Shown here in pieces: positions 15,956-24,213 of a stretch of DNA of 64,000 nt. A program made the position numbers and the translations under genes. Every line of letters starts with the position of its first letter. The stretch's first letter is position 1. The notes under the pieces were generated by a model. That model made no database searches, was not told the origin of the DNA, and saw only the letters and a program-made list of their open reading frames with translations. Source of the stretch: Puia dinghuensis (GTDB lineage: Bacteria > Bacteroidota > Bacteroidia > Chitinophagales > Chitinophagaceae); the NCBI RefSeq assembly GCF_014642875.1, contig NZ_BMJC01000002.1, forward strand, positions 744,001 to 808,000. Direction: 5' to 3'.

Positions 15956-17565
15956 CCATAGATGTCTTCCCTGAATTGAAGCTTGTTCTCTTCGTCCACC
16001 CAGGCGGTGTAATAAACGATAAGCACCGCGACGGGTTCATTAAGCTTGAGGCCGATGTTCTGCCCGGTTGCGATGGCCTTGTCTATGTCTTCGGCTGACC
16101 ATCCCGGCATATCACGCAGGAGCCAGGCCGCCAGGCCACGGGCATTGGCCACGCGTATGCAGCCATGGCTATAGGCCCGCCGTGTCATATTGAACAGTTC
16201 TTTATGTGGTGAGTCGTGGAGATAGATATTGAAGCTGTTGGGGAACAGGAATTTTATCCTCCCCAATTCATTCTTCTCGCCTGGCCTCTGCCGGATGGCA
16301 GGCAGCCCTTGTTCCATGCCGGTTGTCTCCATGTCGTGTTTGGTCAGATAGGCGGTGTCTTTCTCCATGCCGGGAAGGATCTCTTTTTTTACGATAGAGG
16401 GCGGGACATTCCAATAGGGATTGAAGATGATCCTGTCGAGACGGCCGGAGAACAACACCGTGCTATGACCTTCTTTTCCCACGACGACGTTCATCGCCAG
16501 CGCCGGCCGGCCACTGTCCATAATTTGCAGCCGGAAATCGGGGATGTTGACGATGATGATCTGCTTGTCCGCGTCGGCGGGCATCCAGTACATGCGTTGA
16601 AGATTGACAAGAATCTGCTTTATCTGCGCCTTCACGGGGATATTGAGCTCTTTTATAACAGTGGGGCCGATGCGACCATCAGGTGTCAGGCCATGTACCC
16701 CCTGAAAAGCTTTTATAGCTGTTTCCAGTTGTTCGTCGAAGAGTTGGGTTGTATCCGATGGGACCATTTCCCCGGTGAATAGCAACCTTTTCTTTACGGC
16801 GATGATAAAACCGGCTTTGTCCCCGGGTTTGTAGCTCTTATTGGTCCGGGGCAGACGCCCCCACCCTCCTGCCTGCTGCCAGTCGAGATATTTTGGTAAT
16901 TCTCTGGCGAGGGCCTGGTACCAGGGGCCTTCCATTCCCGAGGTGGCGAGGGCCATGCCGCTGTCCGCTACGAGGGAGCGCGCCATATCGAGGGGGACTT
17001 GCTTGCGTACAGGAATGAGTTGGAGAAAAGCCGTCAGACGTTGCTTCTTATCCGTATACCGGTGGTTGAGATAGTTCATAAACCGCCAGGTCATGAGCAT
17101 TTCCGTCCTTTGCAGGACGGGGTCGATCGCTGTCAGCTGCAGGCTGTCTTCAGATTCCAGGGAGTTCAATTCCCCGTCCAGCCATTTGCGGCCCGTACTG
17201 CTATCCTGGCTGTATTGATAAAGCGTTGAGAAGGCAAGGGCCTGCTCGGTGAGCCCATCACGGGTGAACCAGGCATACTGGAAATTGCGGGCGTTGTAGA
17301 AATTGTGGAGCTCGTTTGCCAGGGTGTCGTTTAAATGCTGCTGGCGGATGAAATCCACCAGGTCGATGCTGTCGAGAAACAGATCGCTATAGGCGTGCGC
17401 CGGGTCGATGGTCGTGTTTCGGGGGATCGTGATCTCGCTTGCGGATGCAGCGGGCACCGATCTTCCGGAAGTGGAAGCCGTGGAGGTTTCTCCGGGGCGA
17501 GTGTGGTCCCGGCAGGATAGTATCGAACTAAGGAACAGGAATATTAACAATGGTTTATGAGTCAT
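15916..17565 (-). CDS. L,D-transpeptidase, YcbB/LdtD-like lipoprotein
   Basis: 549 residues. The N-terminus MTHKPLLIFLFLSSILSC ends in a lipobox, so it is probably lipidated. A YcbB-type N-terminal domain is followed by a peptidoglycan-binding domain at about 270-315 (AFQGVHGLTPDGRIGPTVI). The YkuD catalytic domain ends in YSHGCIRVANARG, with H467 and C469. The length matches YcbB. These enzymes form 3-3 cross-links or attach proteins to the cell wall. Two L,D-transpeptidases lying tail to tail is unusual. Confidence 0.92.
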   Translation of the reverse strand: MTHKPLLIFLFLSSILSCRDHTRPGETSTASTSGRSVPAASASEITIPRNTTIDPAHAYSDLFLDSIDLVDFIRQQHLNDTLANELHNFYNARNFQYAWFTRDGLTEQALAFSTLYQYSQDSSTGRKWLDGELNSLESEDSLQLTAIDPVLQRTEMLMTWRFMNYLNHRYTDKKQRLTAFLQLIPVRKQVPLDMARSLVADSGMALATSGMEGPWYQALARELPKYLDWQQAGGWGRLPRTNKSYKPGDKAGFIIAVKKRLLFTGEMVPSDTTQLFDEQLETAIKAFQGVHGLTPDGRIGPTVIKELNIPVKAQIKQILVNLQRMYWMPADADKQIIIVNIPDFRLQIMDSGRPALAMNVVVGKEGHSTVLFSGRLDRIIFNPYWNVPPSIVKKEILPGMEKDTAYLTKHDMETTGMEQGLPAIRQRPGEKNELGRIKFLFPNSFNIYLHDSPHKELFNMTRRAYSHGCIRVANARGLAAWLLRDMPGWSAEDIDKAIATGQNIGLKLNEPVAVLIVYYTAWVDEENKLQFREDIYGHDSTVAGRLFLP

Positions 17566-17608
17566 GGGTTAGCGTTTTCACATAGAAATAGAAAAATTGT
17601 GCCATGGA

Positions 17609-17635
17609 GTTACTGCTTAGATGAAAAGTAGTAAC
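17609..17635. promoter_or_regulatory. Inverted repeat between the YcbB-like and terpene synthase genes
   Basis: GTTACTGCT / AGTAGTAAC, 9-base arms matching at 8 of 9 positions, with a 9-base spacer. It lies 35 bases before the terpene synthase start and 44 bases from the divergent YcbB-like start. A possible operator. Confidence 0.4.
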
Positions 17636-17669
17636 TTATAGAACCTTAATCATTTAAACTTTACCTATT

Positions 17670-18809
17670 ATGCAACTTGAACCCAACGTTCAGGCAGTGA
17701 CTTCATCTGCCATGAACCGTATTCAAAACGAATACGCCCGCCTCATCAGCCAGCATTTTTGCGTCTCCCTTCCCGATCTTTTCGACTCCGAAGCTTTTAA
17801 CCTTGAGGATTATTGCCGGGATTATCATCCGCATCCGCAGATGGCGGAGATGATCAGGAACGTCATCGGGTATGGCAATGCGGTTGGCATTCTCCTGCCT
17901 AACGCCGAGCATTATCTCACCTGCGCCTTGTACCTGTTTCCCGACGCCCCGCCGGAAAAGATACTGCTCATTGCCCGCAACTACGCGGTGGACTTCTACC
18001 TGAATGACACGATGGGCCGGGAATACCGGTCAACGACCGCAGAGCGGCAGCGGCTTAATGAAATAAGGCGCCGGCTTGCGGGGATGTCCGATGCCACCCA
18101 TGGCGTGGCGGCGGCTTTGTCGGTTGCGGATGCGGCCTTTGGCGCAGAGCGGGCCAACCTGGATGTGCTGGCGGAAATTGCGCGGACTTCGCCGGCATCC
18201 TGGTTCGAACCCTTTTTGTCGCTTTACCTGAAACATCTGTCGGTAGCTCACAAATCCTATGACTGCATCTCGCTTGGCTATATCCCCAAGATAGAGGAAT
18301 ATATCAGCATCAGGGCCGACATCTCGGGGATGCCGCATACGGTATCGATGATAGAATACAGCCAGGGCAACTATCTCGACTGGCCCTTACTGGAAAAGAC
18401 CGGCCTGGCGGACGACCTAAGGGAGCTGAACACGACCGTTGCCCTCATCGGCGCGTTGATGAATGACGTTTTCTCTTTTGAAAAAGAAGTCATCGACAAC
18501 CGCAGCGATTCGAATCTCCTGGCCATTATCGTGCTCAACAATTTCAAGATGGAGCTTAAGGAAGCATTGTCGGTAGCCACGACGATCGTTCGCAACCTGC
18601 TGATCGAATATGAAGGGAATGTGCGGACCATCGAACATAAGATCACCGCATCATTAGATGGAGAGCAAAGCGAACGACTGCAACAATACCTGGATGGCAT
18701 AAAAAAATGTGTGCAGACCTGCTGGCTCTGGCAGGTGGACACGAAAAGGTATAAGCGCAGCCGGTCTATCTGGAAAGAGACGACTTTGTCAGGCATCGTT
18801 GTCGCGTAA
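17670..18809 (+). CDS. Class I terpene synthase (terpene cyclase)
   Basis: 379 residues of the bacterial class I terpene cyclase fold, converting a prenyl diphosphate to a cyclic terpene. The NSE triad is intact as NDVFSFEKE (N264, S268, E272). An RY pair follows near the C-terminus (TKRYKR). The Asp-rich motif is degenerate: FYLNDTMG has N112-D113 where DD is usual and G116 in place of the third acidic residue. The product cannot be predicted. No P450 or prenyl transferase is adjacent. The gene overlaps the convergent histidine kinase by 21 bases. Confidence 0.88.
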   Translation: MQLEPNVQAVTSSAMNRIQNEYARLISQHFCVSLPDLFDSEAFNLEDYCRDYHPHPQMAEMIRNVIGYGNAVGILLPNAEHYLTCALYLFPDAPPEKILLIARNYAVDFYLNDTMGREYRSTTAERQRLNEIRRRLAGMSDATHGVAAALSVADAAFGAERANLDVLAEIARTSPASWFEPFLSLYLKHLSVAHKSYDCISLGYIPKIEEYISIRADISGMPHTVSMIEYSQGNYLDWPLLEKTGLADDLRELNTTVALIGALMNDVFSFEKEVIDNRSDSNLLAIIVLNNFKMELKEALSVATTIVRNLLIEYEGNVRTIEHKITASLDGEQSERLQQYLDGIKKCVQTCWLWQVDTKRYKRSRSIWKETTLSGIVVA

Positions 18810-20105
18810 GGGAAACCGAAGCTCGACTGCGGTACCGGTGTCGGGGTCGGAGGCTATGTCGATGCGACCCCCGAGGATATTTGTCAGGTAGTTGGTAATA
18901 TACAACCCAAGACCGATGCCCTCGGGGTTTTCGGGGCTCTTGCTTGTCGCGTAGGGTTGAAAGATATGCGCGAGCTGGTCGGGTTGAAAGCCCTTTCCCT
19001 GATCAGAGACTCTTATTATCCAGACGCTGTCTTCCCTTCCGAAATAAACCCGGATGCGGGAGTCGGGGGGAGAGAATTTCAGGGCGTTGACAAAAATATT
19101 ATAGAAGATCCTGCTGATCTTCAGCCGATCGGTGAGAACGATTGGCGGGAAGCCGTCCTGCTGGTCGATATCGACCCGGATGTTCTTCTCTTCGGCAAGG
19201 TATTGGTTGAACTGTACGATCTGTTTTAGTTCGGCAGCTGCGTCGATGAGTTCGTCATTGATCTCGTCGACCGTCCCCATCTTGAATTTGGAGAATTCAA
19301 GAAAGTGGTTGAGCATGTATTTGTAATTCTGCGAAGCCAGTAACAGGCTATCGGCCAACTGCGGCGTCACGGTGTGGCTCGACGAAACTCTGTCATGAAT
19401 GACGGCGACGATGCTGCCGACCCCGAAATAGGCGCCCCTGATGTCATGGGAGATGTGCTGGAAGAAATTATTTTTGAGATTGTTGAGATTCTCGCCGGCA
19501 TCCCGCGAGGCTTCGGCTTCGCGCGAACGGGTGTGGAAGCGAAGGACATTCTTCTTATACAGGTAGAAGATGAGCAACACCAGGGAAATGATCACGAGAT
19601 AAACGACGCTTCTTATCAGCAAACTGACATTGGGGGTGAATTTTATCGCCTGGATGAAGGGATGCTGATATTCTATTTCCAGCAGAGACAGCAGGCAAAG
19701 TGTGATCAATACACAAATGATCCTGCTGGCAGTACTGTCGAAGACGAAGAAGATGAGCCCGAGGATGAAAAGGAACATCGACTGCACCCCAGCGTCAGGC
19801 CCCAGTATCGCACCGAAATAGAAAGTTGCCAGGTTGATAACGAAATAGAAAAGGATGTTGGCGAGAACATACTGCCGTCGAAAGTTGAGTGCGACGATCG
19901 CCAGCATCAGAAAGCCTTCTGCGTAGGCGCCGGCGAGGATGCCAGCCTTTCCGCTAATGAGGAAGAAGATCAATCCGGAGAAAAGATTCAACAGAAAGAT
20001 GCAAACACACATCGTGTTGACGCCAACACAGATGGCGCGCCGGATATCGGACTCATAGAAGCCATCGGCTCCGGCATATTTTAGCTTTCGCCATAGTCTT
20101 AACAT
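18789..20105 (-). CDS. Membrane sensor histidine kinase
   Basis: 438 residues. Six hydrophobic segments occupy about 23-183, followed by a HisKA-like region with H-box FFQHISHDIRGAY (H220), then HATPase with N-box FYNIFVNALKFS, DQGKGF and GLGLYITNYL. It has no recognisable periplasmic sensor domain, so the membrane part probably senses. It lies divergent from the LuxR-type regulator at 20463, its likely partner. Near-consensus -7 boxes (TATATTTT, TACATTTC) precede the start. Confidence 0.92.
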   Translation of the reverse strand: MLRLWRKLKYAGADGFYESDIRRAICVGVNTMCVCIFLLNLFSGLIFFLISGKAGILAGAYAEGFLMLAIVALNFRRQYVLANILFYFVINLATFYFGAILGPDAGVQSMFLFILGLIFFVFDSTASRIICVLITLCLLSLLEIEYQHPFIQAIKFTPNVSLLIRSVVYLVIISLVLLIFYLYKKNVLRFHTRSREAEASRDAGENLNNLKNNFFQHISHDIRGAYFGVGSIVAVIHDRVSSSHTVTPQLADSLLLASQNYKYMLNHFLEFSKFKMGTVDEINDELIDAAAELKQIVQFNQYLAEEKNIRVDIDQQDGFPPIVLTDRLKISRIFYNIFVNALKFSPPDSRIRVYFGREDSVWIIRVSDQGKGFQPDQLAHIFQPYATSKSPENPEGIGLGLYITNYLTNILGGRIDIASDPDTGTAVELRFPLRDNDA

Positions 20106-20462
20106 AGCCCAGGAAATGTAAAATATACCTTATTTATTATATTACCAATACCCTTTTTCTAGGCTAAATACTTGATGACCAGCACTATGAATACCCTTAT
20201 GAAACAGGAGCGTTCTTCTCAAAAAAAATAACGCTTTGTCGAAATATCTCTACAGTCCAAATGGTAAAATGCATCTACTTTGCCGTCAATAGGATAAGGT
20301 TTAAATGGCTAATGCATCTGATTAGCGCATCCCTGCATGAAAGTGCAGGGTTTTTTTATTTTATGCAAATAGTTGATTACTAATCGCATGATTAAATCAC
20401 TGCGCGATGGTGGCAGTATGAATAGTTATAATTGGTAGATGCGGGTAGTATTAAGGGACAAT
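20106..20462. other. Divergent intergenic region between histidine kinase and response regulator
   Basis: 357 bases. It holds a terminator-like hairpin at 20331-20357 and an inverted repeat TAATC-GCAT-GATTA at 20381-20394 that could bind the adjacent regulator. No ORF over 15 codons looks credible. Confidence 0.5.
20331..20357 (+). terminator. Plus-strand intrinsic terminator without an assigned gene
   Basis: CCCTGCA-tgaaag-TGCAGGG, a perfect 7-bp stem, followed by seven T. No plus-strand gene ends here; the nearest one downstream starts at 20463. It may end a small RNA or act as an attenuator in the leader of the response-regulator mRNA. Confidence 0.6.
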
Positions 20463-21074
20463 ATGGTAACTAAATTGCTCATCGCTGATGATCACAGCAT
20501 GACCCGAAAGGGACTGAAACTCCTTGTGGAGGGGCATATCGGGAAAGATGGTGTGAAGGAAGTGTGGACCTGTAGTCAACTGATGCAGGAATTGCAGACA
20601 AAAACATATTCGCATCTTATTCTCGACATTTTCCTTTCCGACGGCAGCGCGCTGGAAGTTATCCCTGCTATCCGTAATCTATATCCTGAACTCGAGATAC
20701 TGATCTTTTCCATGCAGCCGATAACCGTTTATGAGCGGGCATTGCTTCCCTACCGGATCAGGTATTTTGTTTCCAAGGCAGCCAATGAACTGGAGACCAT
20801 GCGGCTGATAGGTCAGTTTCTCACCAACCAGCGTCCCGCATCGGAGAACTCCGAAGAAAAAGAGATCGAGTCTTTCCCCTTTGCCGGGATGCCCGCCCGG
20901 GAAATGGATGTCCTGCACTATCTCCTGAAAGGTTGGAAGACGACACAGATAGCGGATACGCTAAACCTCAGTGTCAGTACGGTATCGACGCTGAAGTCGC
21001 GGATCTTCGAACGCACCCGGACAAAGAATGTCATCGAACTCATGGAGCTGGCGAGCATTCACAATGTGAATTGA
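20463..21074 (+). CDS. NarL/LuxR-family response regulator
   Basis: 203 residues from the ATG at 20463. Receiver domain with acidic pair D9-D10, phospho-acceptor D55 (HLILDIFLSDG) and K105. The C-terminal LuxR-type HTH is about 140-200 (AREMDVLHYLLKGWKTTQIA, then LNLSVSTVSTLKSRIFERT). The usual switch Thr/Ser is a serine (IFSMQP). It is divergent from the kinase ending at 18789, the probable cognate. An in-frame GTG/ATG at 20439 is possible but would add unconserved residues. Confidence 0.9.
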   Translation: MVTKLLIADDHSMTRKGLKLLVEGHIGKDGVKEVWTCSQLMQELQTKTYSHLILDIFLSDGSALEVIPAIRNLYPELEILIFSMQPITVYERALLPYRIRYFVSKAANELETMRLIGQFLTNQRPASENSEEKEIESFPFAGMPAREMDVLHYLLKGWKTTQIADTLNLSVSTVSTLKSRIFERTRTKNVIELMELASIHNVN

Positions 21075-21406
21075 TCGGGGGAAAATAATCGTAAATCTAC
21101 GATAAACATACATAGTAATTTTCCTATCACTAAGAGTTTCCCTTAAGGTCCACTAAGCCAATGGAGGAATGTTAGCGAATAGTGGACAGAATGTTATGAG
21201 ATGCTTCTGATTCACTGCATCTTTGATATCAAGCAAAACCTGCAAGTTTGATTTCCAATATCCACCCGAAAGCCATCCGGCTTATGAAGACCGCAATGCG
21301 CCAATATCCTAGTGAAGGCCATTGTTGAGACCCGCCGGAATTAATTAGGCCGCCAAGTTTCCTTGGCGGCTTTTTGTTTTGCGCGGCAGTTTTTTCTGGC
21401 GGCTAT
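21075..21406. ncRNA. Non-coding stretch with structured elements and a terminator (candidate RNA or long 3' UTR)
   Basis: 332 bases without a credible ORF. It contains a perfect 8-base inverted repeat GTCCACTA (21148-21155) / TAGTGGAC (21180-21187), and it ends with a strong plus-strand terminator at 21349-21375, nearly 280 bases after the response-regulator stop. It may be a long 3' UTR or a separate RNA. No clear promoter was found. Confidence 0.3.
21349..21375 (+). terminator. Strong intrinsic terminator
   Basis: GCCGCCAAG-tttc-CTTGGCGGC, a perfect 9-bp stem, followed by five T and then G plus four T. It faces the plus strand. Confidence 0.8.
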
Positions 21407-22165
21407 TTATTTTGCCGGATACCAGTTCTTGAGGATCACCTTGATATTTTTATTGCCTGCTTCGACCTTTGCCTTGAAAGCCTTGACATCGCTAAACCCA
21501 TCCTTGCCGCGATAGTGGTAGGGATAGACTTCTTTCGGCTTGAAAGCGAGGACGGCGTCTGCGGCTTCGTTGACGTCCATCGTATAGGGCAGATTCATAC
21601 AGACAAAGGCGACATCGATATTTTTGAGGGCCCTCATCTCGGGGATGCCCTGGGTGTCGCCGGAGATGTAGATATTCTTTCCACCGATGCCCAATACATA
21701 GCCGTTGCCGCGGCCCTTGGTGTGCATAGCCGTGGGGCTTTCGGGAAGGTTATACATGGGGATGGCGGTGATGGTTATGCCTGCCTGGGTGGTCGTTTCA
21801 CCGTTGTTGAGGATGACGGCCTTGGCCTTGAGGTCGCCGGGCAATTTATCCGCCACTGCCTTTGGCATTACCAGGATGGTCGAAGAAGTGCGGACGGCGG
21901 AGAGGGTGGCGGGATCCATGTGATCACCATGGATGTCGGTAATGAAGATGAGATCGGGTGGTTTTATCCCCGTATAGTTGGCTGCGCCCCCGGTGGGATC
22001 GACGTAGATCGTCAAATTTTTCAGGGTAAGCACCATGGTCGCGTGGACAAGCGGCTGGATGGTGAGCGGCCCCTTTGATGTGGGCAGTTCGTCGGGAGTG
22101 TCGCGCTGCGCAAATGCGGTGCTGATGGCAAGAACAGACAGGAAAGATAAAAGGAATGGTTTCAT
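21407..22165 (-). CDS. Secreted metallo-beta-lactamase-fold hydrolase (UlaG-like)
   Basis: 252 residues. Signal peptide MKPFLLSFLSVLAISTAFAQ. Metal motif TDIHGDHMD (H79, D81, H82), in which the first position of HxHxDH is aspartate. ISGDT lies near residue 170 and a late histidine is in YPYHYRG. Similar proteins are annotated as metal-dependent hydrolases of the UlaG/YtkL group; the substrate is unknown. It has its own promoter although the upstream gene points the same way. Confidence 0.85.
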   Translation of the reverse strand: MKPFLLSFLSVLAISTAFAQRDTPDELPTSKGPLTIQPLVHATMVLTLKNLTIYVDPTGGAANYTGIKPPDLIFITDIHGDHMDPATLSAVRTSSTILVMPKAVADKLPGDLKAKAVILNNGETTTQAGITITAIPMYNLPESPTAMHTKGRGNGYVLGIGGKNIYISGDTQGIPEMRALKNIDVAFVCMNLPYTMDVNEAADAVLAFKPKEVYPYHYRGKDGFSDVKAFKAKVEAGNKNIKVILKNWYPAK

Positions 22166-22185
22166 AATGCGTTGTTTGAGTAGGG

Positions 22186-22193
22186 CAAAAGTA
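22186..22193 (-). promoter_or_regulatory. Bacteroidota -7 box (TACTTTTG) for the MBL-fold gene
   Basis: Perfect TAnnTTTG on the minus strand directly after the stop of the upstream gene, 20 bases before the ATG at 22165. It suggests the gene is separate from the upstream operon. Confidence 0.5.
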
Positions 22194-22195
22194 CG

Positions 22196-23485
22196 TTAGA
22201 CTTTGATATAGATCTTCCGCTTATCCAATTGTTGGCCGATAAGCCAGTAGAGGGCAAGGAGGGTGAGGGCATAAACGACCGAGGCATTCTCTTCGTGGCC
22301 AAGGGACAGGGGTTTGCAGCAGTGGTTGTAGAACCAGGCCATGGGATTGCTCGTTTTGCCCCCATCGCTGAAATGGATGAGCCTGACCAGCCGGGGCAGA
22401 GCGCCGCTTAAAATGAAAATAAAGAGCGGATTCTTTCCAAAGACGTCGAAAAATTTGCTCCAGGAGCCTGTGACGTTGGCTAATGACTGGCCTTCGGCCG
22501 GCCCGGCGGTGCCGGCCCTTCGAACTTCGATGAAGTAGATGAGCAGCGACAGTGTCCCTAATGCCCAACCGGCGGCGACCAGCACATAGCTACTTGTCCA
22601 GATCTTTTTGTTGATGGGGAAGAGGGCGCCCCAGCAATAGCCGGCGAGCAGGAGAATAAAGGCCGCTACGAGGAGCTGGGCCAGCATGTCATAGGACTTC
22701 CCTTTCAGGCGGATGTAGGTGCCGGCAAAATACCCCAGGATCACGCTGACGATGGCGGGTATGGTGCTTGCCAGACCTTCCGGATCGAAGGCAACGCCCT
22801 CGCCATGGTACATATGCTGGGGGCCGAAGACGGTCTTATCGATGGCGGTGCCGAAGTAGCCGTTGAGGCTGTAGGGGTCGGCAGGGTCGCCCAGGAAGAG
22901 ACACAGCGCCCAATAGCCGATGAGCAGACAGCCGCTGATGAAGAAAGCACCTCTCAATTTTGCGCGAACGCCGCTTTCGGGCTGACTCAAAAAATAGCCC
23001 GACGCGGCATTCGAGCTAATGTCTGCCCTTCGGGCGACGAACCTCCGGTTCGTATAGTAGATGATGAGGGCGGCGCCGCAATACGCCAGCGCGATCCGCG
23101 CCAGGACACCCATCACCCGAACGCCGGTGAGATCGCCGTTGTCGTTGATCCATGTCCATCCACTGCCCACCAGGTGGTCGTGGCTCCAGTGGACGAAGGG
23201 AAACCAGTTGAGCAGGACGTTGATGACAAAGATCAGCAAGGTACGGCGGAAGACCTTTTGCAGGAAATAGGCGTTGCCTTTTTCTTCCATCCGGGGCATG
23301 ACAAAGGCGAGGGCATTGCCGACGGCAAAGAGGAAGAAAGGAAAGACGAGGTCGGTGGGGGTAAGTCCGTGCCAGGGGGCGTGGTCGAGGGGCGTGTAGG
23401 TTGGCCCTGGCTGGTTATTGACGAGGATCATAAAAGCGACGGTGGCGCCGCGGAAGACGTCAAGGGAATAGTACCGCTGGTTCAT
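22196..23485 (-). CDS. HGSNAT/NagX-like membrane acyltransferase (DUF1624/DUF5009)
   Basis: 429 residues from the ATG at 23485 (MNQRYYSLDVFRGATVAFMI). The N-terminal SLDVFRG motif and many hydrophobic segments are typical of the heparan-alpha-glucosaminide N-acetyltransferase family, and DHAPWHGLTPTDLVFPFFLF is a hallmark with the conserved histidine. The human homologue acetylates terminal glucosamine of heparan sulfate across a membrane; bacterial members are often in glycan loci. It starts 17 bases after the LytTR gene, so it is probably its operon partner. A start at 23545 overlaps that gene and was rejected. Confidence 0.88.
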   Translation of the reverse strand: MNQRYYSLDVFRGATVAFMILVNNQPGPTYTPLDHAPWHGLTPTDLVFPFFLFAVGNALAFVMPRMEEKGNAYFLQKVFRRTLLIFVINVLLNWFPFVHWSHDHLVGSGWTWINDNGDLTGVRVMGVLARIALAYCGAALIIYYTNRRFVARRADISSNAASGYFLSQPESGVRAKLRGAFFISGCLLIGYWALCLFLGDPADPYSLNGYFGTAIDKTVFGPQHMYHGEGVAFDPEGLASTIPAIVSVILGYFAGTYIRLKGKSYDMLAQLLVAAFILLLAGYCWGALFPINKKIWTSSYVLVAAGWALGTLSLLIYFIEVRRAGTAGPAEGQSLANVTGSWSKFFDVFGKNPLFIFILSGALPRLVRLIHFSDGGKTSNPMAWFYNHCCKPLSLGHEENASVVYALTLLALYWLIGQQLDKRKIYIKV

Positions 23486-23502
23486 CCCCTGAAGATAGGA
23501 AT

Positions 23503-24213
23503 TTATGCCCCGGGATCGATCTTTTTGAAAAAATCCTCGCGGCACGACCGGCTTAGCGGGATATCCCGGTTGCCGATGCGGATGATGTCATTGCGGATGG
23601 AGCTGATCTTATCCAGCATGACGATAAAGGATTTGTGCACCCGGGCGAATTTGCCTGCGGGCAGCTTTTCTTCGATGGCTTTGAGGCTCAGTTTGGAGAG
23701 CAGGGGTTTCGCCGTCCCGGTGAGATGGATGCGGATGTAATTGCGCAGCCCCTCGATATAAGTGATCTCGTGGATGAAGACCTTTGTCAGCTGATATTCC
23801 GTATGGATAAAAAGGTAGTCGGGGTAGTTGTTATGCTGACTTTCTTCCTTTTGTTTGAAGCCCTGGTATTCGAGGGCCTTATTAACGGCTTTTAGAAACC
23901 TGTCGAAAGAGACAGGTTTGACAAGATAGTCCAGGACATCGAGGTCAAAGCCTTCTACGGCATAATTGCGGTAGGCGGTGATGAAGATGACCATCGGTTT
24001 GTTGGGAAGACTTTTCAGGAAGCTCAGTCCACTGATGCCGGGCATCTCGATGTCGAGGAAAAGGAGGTCGATGGATCCTTGTTGCATCGCCTCCATTGCC
24101 GTATAGGCATTTTTGCATTTTCCCACCAATTGCAGGAAAGGCACCTGCCGGATATTGTCTTCGAGGATATCGAGCGCCGGTGTTTCGTCATCAATAGCGA
24201 GACATTTGATCAT
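23503..24213 (-). CDS. LytTR-family response regulator
   Basis: 236 residues. The receiver domain has phospho-acceptor D54 (LLFLDIEMPGISG) and K99 in DYLVKPVSFDRF. The LytTR DNA-binding domain (about 130-232) includes ITYIEGLRNYIRIHL and FARVHKSFIVMLDKI. Its start overlaps the stop of the upstream kinase by 4 bases (ATGA), indicating translational coupling. Confidence 0.95.
   Translation of the reverse strand: MIKCLAIDDETPALDILEDNIRQVPFLQLVGKCKNAYTAMEAMQQGSIDLLFLDIEMPGISGLSFLKSLPNKPMVIFITAYRNYAVEGFDLDVLDYLVKPVSFDRFLKAVNKALEYQGFKQKEESQHNNYPDYLFIHTEYQLTKVFIHEITYIEGLRNYIRIHLTGTAKPLLSKLSLKAIEEKLPAGKFARVHKSFIVMLDKISSIRNDIIRIGNRDIPLSRSCREDFFKKIDPGA

Noticed and set aside
20187-20231. 14-codon ORF in the kinase/regulator gap
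   Set aside because: It is too short and low in complexity, with no partner or leader-peptide pattern that would support translation.
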